NCBI RefSeq assembly: GCF_910592395.1 | Contig: NC_088316.1 | Span: 18,102,001 to 18,166,000, forward strand | Direction of reading: 5' to 3' | Source of the DNA: Lineus longissimus | Taxonomy: Eukaryota; Nemertea; Pilidiophora; Heteronemertea; Lineidae | DNA length: 64,000 nucleotides | Part shown: positions 23,682 through 37,029 of the stretch, in pieces | Position numbering within the stretch: the first letter of the stretch is position 1 | Layout: every line of letters begins with the position of its first letter | Position numbers and translations under genes: made by a program | Notes under the pieces: generated by a model | The model's input: only the letters and a program-made list of their open reading frames with translations | The model's database searches: none | What the model was told of the DNA's origin: nothing

Positions 23682-25156
23682 GGTAATAGTTAACAAAACA
23701 ACGGAGGCAATTAGCATGTTGAAAGATGAAGAAAAAGCCCACCCATTGCCTGAAAGATGGCCTGACAAGAAACAGGAAATCAACTTCCATTGGCCTTGTC
23801 GTGAGGCTGGCACTTCAGGTGTATCAGCTTTATGCGCTGTGTTATTGGTGGTAATCGCATACAAATCGATGGGGACAATTGGCATATCGCGCTCTGATCC
23901 CCTGCCAGGAGAAAATGATCGAGTCTGTTTGTGGTAATGGGATCAAGTGGTTTGTGCTTGTGGAGAGGTATTTACCAATTGACAAACCCCGGCAAGGGTT
24001 TATTATCACTTTAGGTCTGGCTTTCGATTTGGTGCTGACACAGGTTACTGTTATCTCATTGGGTTGTGACTGGGTGTGATTGAAATTGATGTAAATGGGT
24101 TTCTTTAATCTTGTTTGTTGATTTAGATGTTGGTTTTTAGGTAGTTTGTGGATTCTAAGCTGACGAGGGTTAGCTCACTGGTGGAATTTGGTAGTAATAT
24201 GTTCTCATTGATCTCCAAATTAAGATTAATTTGCTTGACAATCTATATCAGTCAGTTTTATTTGTCACCAAGCTTTATTCCAATGAGAAGAACTCCCTTT
24301 TATTTCCGTTTTCATTTCCTGGCATTATTTACCCTCTCACTCAAAAAGACACGACACACACTCCCATACTATAAGTGGCAAGCTTTTTAATTTCTACAAA
24401 TGCTCCATCACTTGAGAAGTGTAACAATGACTAGTTAATAAAAATCTCAACGTGGAGCGAAATCACTTCCACTAAAAAAAAACAACAACGATTGTACACG
24501 TTTTGCAATATCAAGATTCCAATGCACTGTTATTTTGAATCAAGTTAGTTTGATATCCCAGCCTTCTTTGTCTTGTGTGGAAGTGGTACTACTGGATAAA
24601 TATGACTGTTTGCATTACTATTTGACAGCGGTACCATCATGTTACACTAGCCTTTTTTCGCCGGAAACGAAACTGGCATAAGTGTGAATTTTCATAAATC
24701 TACCTTTTTGAAGCATTTGCAATGTTCCTTTGAGTATACCACAACGTGCGCGCGATTTCCACTCATGCTGCACTGTGTTCGTTTGTACATTTAATTAAAT
24801 CATTCGAATTTTAAAAAATGACAACTGTGAAATAGAAAACGTATGTCATTGTTTAGTAAGTGTTTGCGAGATCGCTGGCCATAATACTGCTCACTTCGAA
24901 CTGTTCAAGAGCATGTAGAGTGATTGTTTTCCCTGATGCCAATCGTTCCCTGTGATGTGCACGTTCAAAGGGCCCGCCAAAGATATTGCTTACAGCTGAA
25001 AAATGCCTATTGAGATGCCTAGGGTCCCATTTTTAATCAGGATCGGACTCATAATAGAATTTTGTAAGATTTTTAGGTTTATGGTTGGATATACTGATGA
25101 TCCACATGGACACGGTGATAGAGGCAATGGATTACTAGGGGCTATATAGGGCCTAG
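23682..25156. other. non-coding stretch, nothing recognised
   Basis: Short chance frames only. The sequence is AT-rich with ordinary complexity. Confidence 0.5.
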
Positions 25157-25393
25157 GTAAAAAAAGTCTGGGAATCTAGGAAAGCAACGGAAAAAAAGAC
25201 AACGGAAAAAAAAGGCCGGTAAAAAAGACTACAGTAAAAAGACTACGGGTAAAAAAGACAACAGGAAAAAAGACAACGGAAAAAAGACAACAGTTAAAAA
25301 AGCAACAGAAAAAAAGCAAAAATCTAGGTAAAAAAGACAACACAACGGGTAAAAAAAGCAGCGGAAAAAAGACAATCATCTAGGTAAAAGCAA
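25157..25393 (+). repeat. purine-rich minisatellite, unit about 15 bp (GGAAAAAAGACAACG-like)
   Basis: About fifteen imperfect units of the form G(G/T)AAAAAAGACAAC follow each other, almost free of pyrimidines apart from the C and T of the linker. It produces a spurious Phe/Leu/Val-rich frame on the minus strand, which is not a gene. ATCTAGGTAAAA words recur at about 25322, 25379 and at the left edge, suggesting a higher-order repeat. Confidence 0.85.
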
Positions 25394-28300
25394 ATCAGAT
25401 TACAAAATAACAATTTAATTATAACCATTGACCCAATTATTTTGGTCGGTTGCATACATTTTATAATATAAACAGTTCAGTAATTTAAGAGTGACCTTTT
25501 CTTTGTGCAGCCCAAAATGGTCAGACAAGTGGATTCAAGGGCCACACAGGACTGGCTGTGTTCACGAGTCCAGACAGCAAAATTCGAAGATTAAGTTCCA
25601 GAATCTGACCGTTTTTGCACCATCTGTCAAAAATTTCATTTCATAGGAACAAGGGCAAGATTGATGTGTAGGTTCAATAAGAGAATACCGGACAGTTCTC
25701 CTTGTTCTTCGAACAACTTTATTAGAAGACTGCTGTTTCTCTCCGTGGCCTATGGGATGTGTTGGCAAACTTGAGTTAAGTGCCTCATTCACGGGCCCTC
25801 TACTCTTCCCCACTTCAGCTAGTTCTCACAGCTAAGAAGCGGTTGCCTATTCACTCAAGAACCGCCGGGAACAATCAGCATTGTTTCAACATAGCTGTCA
25901 GCATCGCCACGCAAGGCCCAAAGAACTAAGTGTTCACACCAAACAAAAATCGCACAGACAACGAGATTTGTTTTATTGATTGACATTGGTCAGCTATTGA
26001 CAGCACTACTGGCTTCAAATCTTTTGTTTGCAATGTGTTATTGTCTCACTGTCCACGACACCCAACTTAATTGCCGTATCGAGAGATAGCCTCAAATACC
26101 GTCGGTCCAATGCGTTCAGATCTGCCTCAAATGAATTATTGTTGTACATTTGGACATTGGAGAACCTTACGCTTCCAGTCAGAGTAGTCCTAGCTACACT
26201 AAACAATGATAAATATAATCATAGTATATATACTGGTAATTAATCTCCACCTGGGGTGATTGTGCCTGGGCTGTAATTGTAGGCCTTACGGACAGTCGTC
26301 CAGCTCAGAATTTGAGCAGTGATAAATGATTGCTTTTGAATATGAAGGAATGCAGTCACTGTTTGTTTACACCTCATGACCGCAGTTTGAAAACAAAACC
26401 AGTGACAAATAACTTTAGCTTGAATTTCTTAGCCGCGTTTCTTTGTTTGTCGATAGAAAGTAAACATATCAAGACAAACGTGAAATCGTTTTGTTTTATT
26501 CTGCAATTATTTGCGATATGATTTGTCATTTTATGATCTTAGTGTGGAATGTGACAAAGGCGAGTGATTGATATCTGGAAGAAAATGAATTGAATAGTGC
26601 TAAATACACCGCATCAAACACTAGTCGGCTCAATATAATAGTCATATTGATCCAAGATCGGCAATGTTCGACAAGGTCCAAGTTCGATATAAGATTTATT
26701 GACTACATGACTGAAAATGAAACAATTTTCGTAACAGAGCACGTGCAACTGCCATTCAACTAGAATGCTTTTCGGTCACACGCTCTATAAATATCATTAT
26801 GTCTGTCAAATCAGCCACAGTGTCTGATATGTGATATGTTTAAGAGTATAAAAAGCATTGGACCCTGTCCAGTCTCCAGACAAAAACCGGCTCTCACATA
26901 GCCGGAGAAGTGAGCGTAAACGCTTAATTTCTGGACGGTATGGCTCATGATATAAATCAAAGCACAAACGGTCACCGACTTAATGCATTTTACCATCGGA
27001 AATAAACCTGGCATCCATAAGAAACACCTCAACCGTTTATACGAGAAGTAAATAGCTTTTGATAGCACAGTATCGCATTTACCTTTACTATGAAATTGAA
27101 TGGGATGAGCAGAGAAATAAAATACTATTCGTGATTTATCCGGTTCCCGTTTTTCTTCAAAGGTATCATGGGAAATGGATGGAATGGTTTACTTCAGCGG
27201 CTGACACGCGATAAATAAGTCTGGTGAAAGGGAAATGGCTGAAAGTAGGGCTACACTTGAAATGAACGTACTGTATCAATAGTTCTTACTTCATTTTGTG
27301 AACAAGTGCAACACGCAACTTGTACTCGTCATAATATGCAGGATGTGCCCACAAAAACTTGCATTTCACGTATTTGATATGCATCCAACTTCGTATTGTG
27401 AAGTTCATTACGAGAAGAAGTTGATCGAGTAAAATGTTCATCTCATAGTTCACACAGTAAATACCAAAACATTTTACTTTTCTAAGAATGAAAGTAAAGA
27501 TTTAGTTCCAGACAGTCATAAACAACTCTTTAATTGGTTAAGACAAACTTTTTAACTGAAAAAACTGTTGTTTAAGTCTGCAAATGAACATTCAATTCGA
27601 CTGATTAAATATGTTTTATACTTGATGTTGGCATACAGTCGCAATAGGTGGTCATTCTTCTGAAAAATTAGCTGCAGCAGTTGTTTGAAAGATATAAGAA
27701 AGGCAGCATGAGACAAACCAAACCAAATAACGTCGAACTTTGTGTGTTTTTTGATTGATGATAGTCCGATGGCCAAATGAAAGTAGACGAAAAAGAGCAA
27801 TTAATCTGAAGAAAACCATTGCTTGGTTGTCTTTTTTCAATCAGTAATCTACCTGGAACCCGTCTTCAGGTATAACATTCCCTCTTGGTGATATATAGCT
27901 GAATATACAGCCAATGTAATATATAGCTGGCGGAATAAAACAAACACCTTTGATTAAGATAAACTTTCGAAGATAGGTGAACTGGAGATTGCAATCGCAC
28001 CTTCGATTAGACTATATCACGACTGTGAAATATTTACCAAGTAGAGAAAAAAGTAATTAATAGTTCTGTTATTTTCCTGAACTTTTTTTAATTGGCTGTG
28101 CGTATGTGGGTGCAAAACAGAACATGGAGTGCAAATTGTATGAAAGGTCTTCACTCATAACATAAGGTTGAAACAAAAACAAAGCTTATCAGTGAAAAGA
28201 GCGAGTTTTGAACGACCCAATTCCTTGGGTGGAACTCTTGAAACTGTTCACATGTGGGTTCGCATTAGTTGTGATCAAGTACAACTGAATCATTCTCAGT

Positions 28301-31300
28301 GCAACTTAGTGATAGGATGATTGTTAGGTGTTTTCACAGCCAACAAAAATATGCTTTTGAAGAATGAATATTTACTGCGGGAAAAGAAAGCAATTCACCA
28401 AATTCATATTGAAAATTATCTACTTATCGTTTCGCGGTGGTCGTGGGTCTGTGTTTATATCTGCCCGGCCATCGTCTGCCTCCCGGAGTCAGAATTTGCA
28501 AACACCTTTCACATTCCAATATACAAGATTCGAATCTGCCTCTTCTCATTACGATCTAGTTTCGTGGCCCCTGCGCCGGGGGTACAATATATCACTACTT
28601 CTTGTCAAACCTTACTAAATAAACGCTAACCATATCACACTAATTAATAACTGAATTCGACTTTTTAATCGCAAGTCACACAAATGCCATTTGCACAAAG
28701 ATACAGCGTTTGTAGGTTTCCAATCCGTATCTTAACTTTTCTGATTTATTCTTTAAAGGTCACAGCACCTTCTAAATGTTACTGCTGCAGGAGATGAAAT
28801 CAAAGAAACATATCTTTGAACCTCATATCTCCTGATAAGATGCCCATTCAGCAACGGGACCGAGATGTATGTCAACGCCCTGAATATTGTACTGATAACT
28901 GGCAAAGCTGCAACTATACTGGTAGCCTCAATCAGAACTAGCACTTCAGCCTGTGTTGGCCAACTTGAAGTGAGATACAAAATTAACTTTATTTCCTTAC
29001 TTCAAATGATATGATGTATTTGGGAAATGTCTCATGGATGTGAGCTTATGCACCATGCAGTTCGCTGTAGAGGTAACCTGTGCCCGTTGTTGTTGATTGG
29101 TTTGGGCGACGACTTGAAAATAGTAAACACCGCCACAATTACTACATATATTGCTTTACACACCGATTCCTCCAAGGAATCGTTACAAATTGCAGCCTCT
29201 CTCGAAAGGTATCCACTGCCTGAGGGTCACGATGACATTCCTCTTAATCTCATAGGAATTATCTCAACTTAGTATCAACAACTTGGAGCTTCAGACGTCC
29301 GACTTACACCTTACTACACCAAGCCCCGAGGCGCTGAGCTGACAAGAAACATGCCATTTTTTTCCCAACCTTGACAACCCGGCTATAAACGCGTTGCAAG
29401 TCAAATAAACCTGTTCTGGCGGCTGGACAAGTGAGGGAAAAAGTTAAGAAACTGACTTAGGGCAAAAACGTGCATGGTGGTGCACAGTGACTTCATGACT
29501 TATGTGAAGGTTAACGGGGACAAGCATGATGAGTCTCATGGTGCCAGAGGATATTTTTATGTAAGTTTTCCTATAGCGTCAAGAGTGTCCCGAACTCTCC
29601 CAGCCATTCTACTATAGGACAGGACAGAAAAAGTGTCGCATCCTCGGTCCTCCCTCTCAATCCATAACTGCCCAACAATATTGTAGTGAAGATTTTCACT
29701 TCAAATTTCTTGGCAGAAGTGTTTACAGATTCCTCGTCTTTTGCATTTTCGAATTATGGATCTCTTGAAATCATCACATCAATTACGATTTTAAATACCC
29801 CTACCTAGAGGTTCAGAGTGTGAGAGTACATTCACATCTCTCCTGCCTTGGTGATAGTCGAGACAAAACCATCAGACCTCACTTGTGTTTTCTCACATTC
29901 CCCTTAATTTGAGAACAATCGGTCATTTTTGCCACCACTTCGCGATTAATACTCTCATTTTATGGCTAATGCGCTGGGAGCGGGGCAGTGGCCTCGCTAC
30001 ATAGCGACAGTAAGGTCAAATTCCGTCGGGAAAAGCAAATACTTTGAGAAAATACTCTCTTTCTCATCAATTAATTGTCCAAAGAAATCTGGTGATTGAA
30101 TCGATGAAACCGCTTTCTCCCATCACACGCCCGAGTTGCTTTCTGAGCTGGGCTATCTTGTACCTCTCAAATCTCCCATTGTCCGTCGAACCCATTACAA
30201 ATAATACCACAGGTATGAAACGCGGGGTCATACAGGGTATTGTAGCCCTCTTTCAAAGGGTACCAGAGAAATTTGACCCTCGTGTATGCACCGTATGTTT
30301 TCATTGTCCTCATCAAATTGGCAATATAGCACTTATTAACGGGTGTCTAAAGATATGATGGTCACTGGTGTTCATCTTGGTGACTTTGAGATCTATTGGT
30401 TGATTATTTTCCTTGGCTGTCCCATTGTGCTGCGGGCTCTGACCTGACGAGTTGCGAGGCCGGTGCGGTGTCTAAACACCCCCGGACCGAGTCACCAAGC
30501 AGGAAAGCGACAGGAATCTCATGCCGTATTTTTCACAGGGTCATGATACTGGTCTCTTTTACACTAATGACAGGGTCGTCCGACTGGTTTCGGATAACAT
30601 TTCTCCGATTGTAACGTCTCATATCTCATGATCAGCATCGTGATCTCCATTCTCGCTTTCGAAATCTCCTGTCGAATTATATTAAAAGAACTTGGTCGTG
30701 ACTTTGAGTCGTATTGACGAGATTACTTAGGGGGCCTCGTGTGACGCTCTATGCCATACTATATGCGAGGATGTAGCTATTGACGGCTAATGTACGGTGT
30801 CAGGTACTGGTGTCAACTTTACGCGTCACGGTGATTTTTCGGATTCAGTAGCGCAAGTAAATAATAGCTCGAGATCCCTTAGTCTCATTCAGAACGAAAA
30901 CTCTGATTGCATTGAAAAAAATATAGTTAGCTTGTTAATTGACACGGCTAGATCCGAAGGGTAATCCGGCGATATCTCGTCTGCGACTTGAAATCTGGCG
31001 GGAGAAGGTTTTCCTTTCAAGGTATGGGTATCTGAGAGCTCTAAATGATAATTGAATAGTGATTCCCCACTCTTAACAGAGCCAGATACTACTCGAGGAG
31101 GCATTGGAATTTGCAAGGTTTCTATTGAAACTAACTTGATCTGTTTTCGCAACCTGGCATTCTAAAGTCTTTGAAAGTTTTGCATTTTTACCAGCGCAAC
31201 AAGTTTCATTTGGGCAACATGGACCATATGACTTAAATAATATCATATTTAAAATGCAGTTGGCGTGTTGATTAACTTCATGCGTAAGTTGTCGGCTTTA

Positions 31301-32460
31301 GTACTATCTATCTACTCTCCCATTTGAAGGAAGATATTTCTCTGTTTTCAAAAACAAACATGACCTCATCGAGGCGTGCTAGAGGAAGCAGATGTCCTCT
31401 GACTCATTCCCCACCGATATGGTCCAGTGATGACCCTCTTAAATCGCAGCCAAAAGTATGGGATTTCTTGGGAATTGGTCATCTCTTACAAGTACGACAA
31501 CCCTCATCACCCGGGCATGAAATAGCCACGAAGAATTGACTCGCACCTTTTATTGAATTCATGAACCATGGGAAAGTGAGAAAGTGGTTGAGATGATCAC
31601 TGTCGAGGAAATGAAGTACCTTTAAGTGGATGTCTGGGATTTTGTTATTTTGTGGCAGGGACAGTAAAGAGTAATAGGTTTGGGACGAACTTAACAAGAT
31701 CTGTGGGAATTATCATAAGTTCTGCATTCTAACCAAGCCTTTTCGTTGAAGAACATTTTCATCGCTTTAAATGGCTGAAAAGGTCCAAGTTGTTTCGTTG
31801 TGGATTTGTAATGACTTTATTATTTGCTATCAGAAGTATTCCAATACATGAATCGAGTGTTTTCAATAGGTTTACGGCGGATTTCATTATTTGAGTCGCT
31901 GTCTAAAAAACCACAATCAACACTCATAACGAAATATCTGTAAATGGGACTCTGCTGCTGCTATTGAGATTATCTGTTATAACTCCATCTGTGGAGCTGC
32001 TTGAGGGATTTTACCCCTTTTGTGAGGAGGTGAAGGTGGGTCAACAAAGGGTGGTAAGATGATAAAGAAGACAGTCATCAGCCAAAAGTACCATTCGACA
32101 TATTTGTCGCCTCTCACAACTCAGTTACCGACACGCGCGAACAAGAGACGAGACAGTGAGTCAACGTTCTCGCCGTTCTGCCTTCCACTAGCCAAATACA
32201 CTGTTCTTTTCACCTTATTTTCCGACATCGATTGGAAAGACCTCATGTCTGAATCCATGAGACACCTCGATATACTTCAGTTGACCATTATCCGCTTTGC
32301 TACCTGCCTGATTCAACAAAAACACCATCAAACAGCAAATGCAATCGGCACAATACACAGCCTCACCTGTTATCAATAATTACAAATTCCTAGATTTAAT
32401 AACTGTTATTGATCAGTTTGGGGAGATCAATGCAATCTTGTCTTCTCTGATGGCCGACCT
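25394..32460. other. non-coding stretch, no supported gene
   Basis: Unique-looking DNA with short frames. A GC-richer patch at about 30420-30540 and another at 28435-28580 have no recognised coding content. No repeat stood out. Confidence 0.5.
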
Positions 32461-32655
32461 AAGGCGATGGAATGACATGCAAGCGTGCTGAAAAAGGCGG
32501 TTTAAGATGCTTGGCGAGACCTGACACTGGTCAAAAAGAGAATTGCAGCGGGGGTGGCGATATTCTTGCCAGGACAGGGAACGGGTGTCTCATGGCCCGC
32601 AAAACGCGATGGGATGACTTGCAAGCTTCATGAAAAAGACGATAAGGGGCTCTTG
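32461..32655. repeat. direct repeat, two diverged copies about 141 bp apart
   Basis: Copies 32461-32513 and 32602-32655 share GCGATGG.ATGAC.TGCAAGC and TGAAAAAG.CG with substitutions. The intervening sequence is GC-richer than the flanks. No coding role is seen. Confidence 0.6.
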
Positions 32656-35600
32656 TAAGAGGTAAACGATACCAGAGAGACTAGTAGTTCGATTGGGAGA
32701 AAACTGAGGGAAATTGACAATGGATGACAGATTTCCACTGCCTGAGCCGAGAGGGACCTATACGCACTCACAGAACGATACCCTTGGGTCTAACTGCAGT
32801 CAAAAAGTAAGGAACTTGTCAGCTAAACTGCTATGTGACAAACGTTGTTATTCAGCTGCAGCCGAGGGAAAGATGGCGGCGAAGTTGATGATGGTTGTCC
32901 TTAAAACTATGGACCAGTGTCGTGTGTCTTGTGCAAACTGTCAAATGAAACTTTAACCTTAGACATGCAGAAGCCTAGCGGATCATGCTTCAGGGTATAG
33001 ACTATCTACTATCTGTCTCGAAGAGATGACACCATATAAAACTGACAAGTCTTGCCTTAGGGTTCAGTTTTTTAGGGTATCGACTAGACAGTAATCCTTG
33101 CTCTGGGTTGTCGCTACGGGGATTGCAGAATATGTACACGACATTTCTGCCTCCGGACGAAAGCATCATTGTTGGCTACATTACTTTCTTAACTTATCCA
33201 TCATAAGTGATCTTCAAGCTTCGTAACAAGACAATTTTACGACGCTTACACGCGTATACAGGTATTTTGCATGGGGGAATCCTTTATGCGCCATCATGTC
33301 AATTGTCGACAAAGTCGTGTTACCTAAAGTCAATTGATACAGATTCAGGGGGGCTTAGACGATAATCATCGGCGATGACACTTGTTTTAAAATGTCCCAG
33401 GGACATCCAAGGAGGCGTGTCTCGGCGATGTGTTGACATGTATGAAGTAGAAGGATCGAATAGAGTTTGACTACTGATATCCAATGATCCTTTGCGATTG
33501 CACATGGACAGATTATGTCACAAAGTGACCATATTATTTGTTTCCAAGATGAAGTATTCCACTCGTGTTGTTGGAACCAGGAAAACTAACTGAAGTGAAT
33601 CAGAACAAGAAGGCTGCTTAATCAACATTCTGGTATACAATATACTTGTGTTGTTAAAAGTAAATGTCCAGTTAGGCAAGAGTCAAGCGCGGAATTTCTC
33701 ACTTGGCATACGTAATTACGTTAACGATGAGAGGTAGATTTATTAAGCTCTTCAAGATGCAACTTATCACATGATTTAAACTCCTGATGTACATGGTCTG
33801 ATATTGTCACGTCTGTCTTCCTTATCTTCTATTGATGACTTTTGGCTTTATCTACACAGCAGCGCACTAAAAGGTAGAATCGTGAAAGCGTCAAATTGTA
33901 AATTAGAGAGATAAAATTTACCTCTCATCAATGGTAAACTGAGGCGGTCAGATTTGTCTTTATTATGAAGTGTCAAGATTACTTCAATAATAAAACTGAT
34001 TCGCATTTAATGGATATCATCTGAATAAACTGTTATGTGCTTTTCATTGCCCGACTCGGATCTGACAATGTTCATACTGACCACTGTCCGCATCAAAGTC
34101 GCCCGGGGCTTTGATGCCCTGCTCCTCCCTGATGAAGAAAGGCGATAAAATTTGAAAAGGCGTAATCTTCGTTAAAGTCTGTTTGGGCACCAAAAGAACT
34201 CGCTCTTCTGTTGATGACACGCCGCACAATATGTGCAATTATGAGGTGTCAAGTTGCGTTAGAATGGTCGAATCCCACCATCCATCTCACGCTATTACTG
34301 CACCTTTTGGAATAACTTTTGCGCCATCATTTTATCAGCCATATCTTAAGTTCTTGTGTGCGGGACATGGATTGACTTTCAAGCACCTCTTCAGAAGAAC
34401 TGGTCAAAACTCTGGACAGAATACGACCAGTCTTTTGTAAACCTTTACATTATATGTCGGGGAGGTCAAGTGGTCATCTCAAGAGAAATTAGCTTGTCAT
34501 TTCGCCATCTCGTTTTGTGATTCGAAATTTCACGCTTTCCACCTGTCTGTTTCTTATCAACCGCCATCTACACAAGTTGATGAATGTCGCATAATCTAAT
34601 TGAGTCACGTGGTCCGCTCTCCAGATGTAGGGTTCTCTACAGCCATTTTGCTGAAGTGTTTGTCGCAGAGGAGAATTTATACTCAGAACCAATGGAGACG
34701 GCCATATTTGCTCAGCGATAAGAATTTTGACTTTTGCTAAGAGCTGTAGGGAATTAATGAATATAGTTTGTTTTATATCGAGTGCAATGAGAGAGGCTGA
34801 TAAATATGAAAGTAGTGCATTATGGACAACCTCCGTCGTGAGGTGAACAAGGACCAAACAAGGTCGATATAGGTGGAGTCACAGCAAGTGTGGTGATCGT
34901 GAAAATTCAATTGTGACTTTCCCCAACATGGCCACTACGGCAGCCATTTTGAATTTGGGTTCGTCTGCTGGTTAACACAACTGTTTTAACAATATATCCA
35001 TCAGCTGGATTAGTAGGACCAGTGACAACATTAAAGCCTTTCGTCAAAGCCATTCTTCTGGCTTGGTTTTACGTCATTAGTAAAGAAACATTTCACCTCT
35101 GACATAAAACAATCAGACATAAAGCTAGTCATGCCATTTGTAAACGTACCAGACTAGAAGGAACTGTTTTGATCTTCTACTATTTGGTACATTCGACCAG
35201 ACCGTGTAGTACGATGACCACACTACGTGTAGCTGCAAAACCAAGTCACCATAAAACATACCAAATCCAGTTCACTTTTTATCGGAAAAAACTTTGGTAT
35301 GCCGTACCCGGGGGGCTTGGATTGGTACATTTGTGACCCGTGTTTGATGTTCCGACGCATCCTACGGAGAGGCCAACCATCACTAGTCACAGTAGACGCG
35401 TGTCGATTGCCACTGCTCCAGGCCCATTCATTTAAATAGGTTTTCCAGTGCTCGATGGATCCTCGTGTGTAAATAGCTATTAACTACAATAATTAGTTCC
35501 CATTGCTGATAAAGCAGTGGTCTTTTTGCCGAGATGAAAACCTTTTAAGTTGTACTAATTTGAGTGTGTAGCAAGCACCGGATAAAAGCTTGAGCCACTC

Positions 35601-36997
35601 CGGCGCACGGCTACCCCGGAGACATCCATTCCCCAGACGAAGTGACTTTGTCGCACGTCTTCTAACAAGCGACTAAAAAGGGCATATTACCTCGTCGTTT
35701 CGCATTATGAGATTCTCTATTAGTTTGACTACAGCACAGATGTCATGACGTCGCTACATTGTGTGACACGTAAGCCTTGAAGCTTCATTTGGTCGCTATT
35801 ATGTAAACATGATGATTTAATGGAAATGCTATTGCGAGTCTGCAGTCTCGCCATTGTTGCATCTCCGATAGCTGACTTGCTACAATAGCTGCGTTAAGCT
35901 CCAAGAAATCCTCCGCCCTCGTCGCAGTCAGTCTCTTTAACCTATCTATAATCTCCTATAACTCTACATTTTTTCAATTAACCGTGATTATCACCAAAGT
36001 ATGCAGAAGAGACTGCGTAATGTTTTCGTTCATGACTGACATTTCAATTGCGTATAGTTACAGATTGCGATGAGATATTTTGACATGGAATCTTCTGTCG
36101 ATGTTAAGTTTCTCTCCTATATCCGATCGCCAAGTTGATGCCTTCTTATAGGGGGAGATGATGCGTATTAATGCGTTGATTATAGCTGTTATTATTCCGC
36201 TAGGTTATTGTTTATTATAATGCAGTATTTGCTACTTCTCCTCCTACTAGGTTCAGCTATTTATCAAAGAAAAAATAGGTTTTCTTTAGGAAAGCTGATA
36301 AGAGACAGCAGAAGGGGTTTTCGATATTTCATTGGTGCGTGCCAATAAGACTTTGCGGTCAAAATTCTTGCCAAAATCGAACAGAAATTCTCCAATTCAC
36401 TCTTTTAATGTTGAAAATATATCTTCATCAGGGTTCTGAAGTTTTAATTTCATTCATCCGCGGGGACAAACAGTGAAATTGCAATGCGAGTAAAACTTTG
36501 AAGCTAAATCTAAATGGCGCTCTTCAACAGATCTTCAATAGGACGATATTGGAATCTCTTGAACTCTTTCTTACCTGCCCTCATGACAGCCTCTTTTGAT
36601 TATAGCTTCACCTAAATGGGGGATACACTCCAACAAAACTCTTGATACCTTCTTGCAACTTTCACAACGTTTTTCAACACACAAAATGCATTTTGTCTCA
36701 GTTTGATGTGTTTTTCTGCAGCAGATTTACATCGTTAAGATTTGTTGGCTTTTAAAAGGCAAAAGTACGCCAACAGAGCAGCAAGGAATAAAAGGTGGAA
36801 CGCTAGGCTAATTGTTGCTTCAACAAAAAATGCTAGTCTCAAGCATTCAGTCATTAGCATTTAGCTGCTGAGATACCATCAGTCAACATTAGCACGGAAT
36901 GTTCACGGAAACAATTTAAATTCTGGGCCATTTATAAATTCGGAAACGACTCAATGACAAAACTTCCCATTCGAATAAAACATCGCGGCATTCTTTG

Positions 36998-37029
36998 AAC
37001 AGTTTAATTAAGAAACTGTTAATTAGCGG
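36998..37029. promoter_or_regulatory. candidate homeodomain-site cluster
   Basis: An 8-bp inverted repeat (AACAGTTT / AAACTGTT) encloses TTAATTAA and is followed at once by TTAATTAG. These are classic homeodomain core sites. Calling it an enhancer of dachshund is an inference without conservation data. Confidence 0.25.

Noticed and set aside
25176-25379. Phe/Val-rich minus-strand frame
   Set aside because: It is the reverse translation of the purine minisatellite.
28364-28618. Serine/arginine-rich frame (RGGRGS...ARPSSASRS)
   Set aside because: Looks protein-like but has no homologue that I recognise, no clear splice sites in the right phase for dachshund, and a second frame overlaps it.
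32871-32886. AAGATGGCGGC, a perfect YY1-like site
   Set aside because: A single short motif without promoter context. Similar GATGGC words occur elsewhere in the window.
34489-34857. 122-codon minus-strand frame
   Set aside because: No recognisable domain, no splice or promoter context. A frame of this length is plausible by chance in 64 kb searched on six frames.
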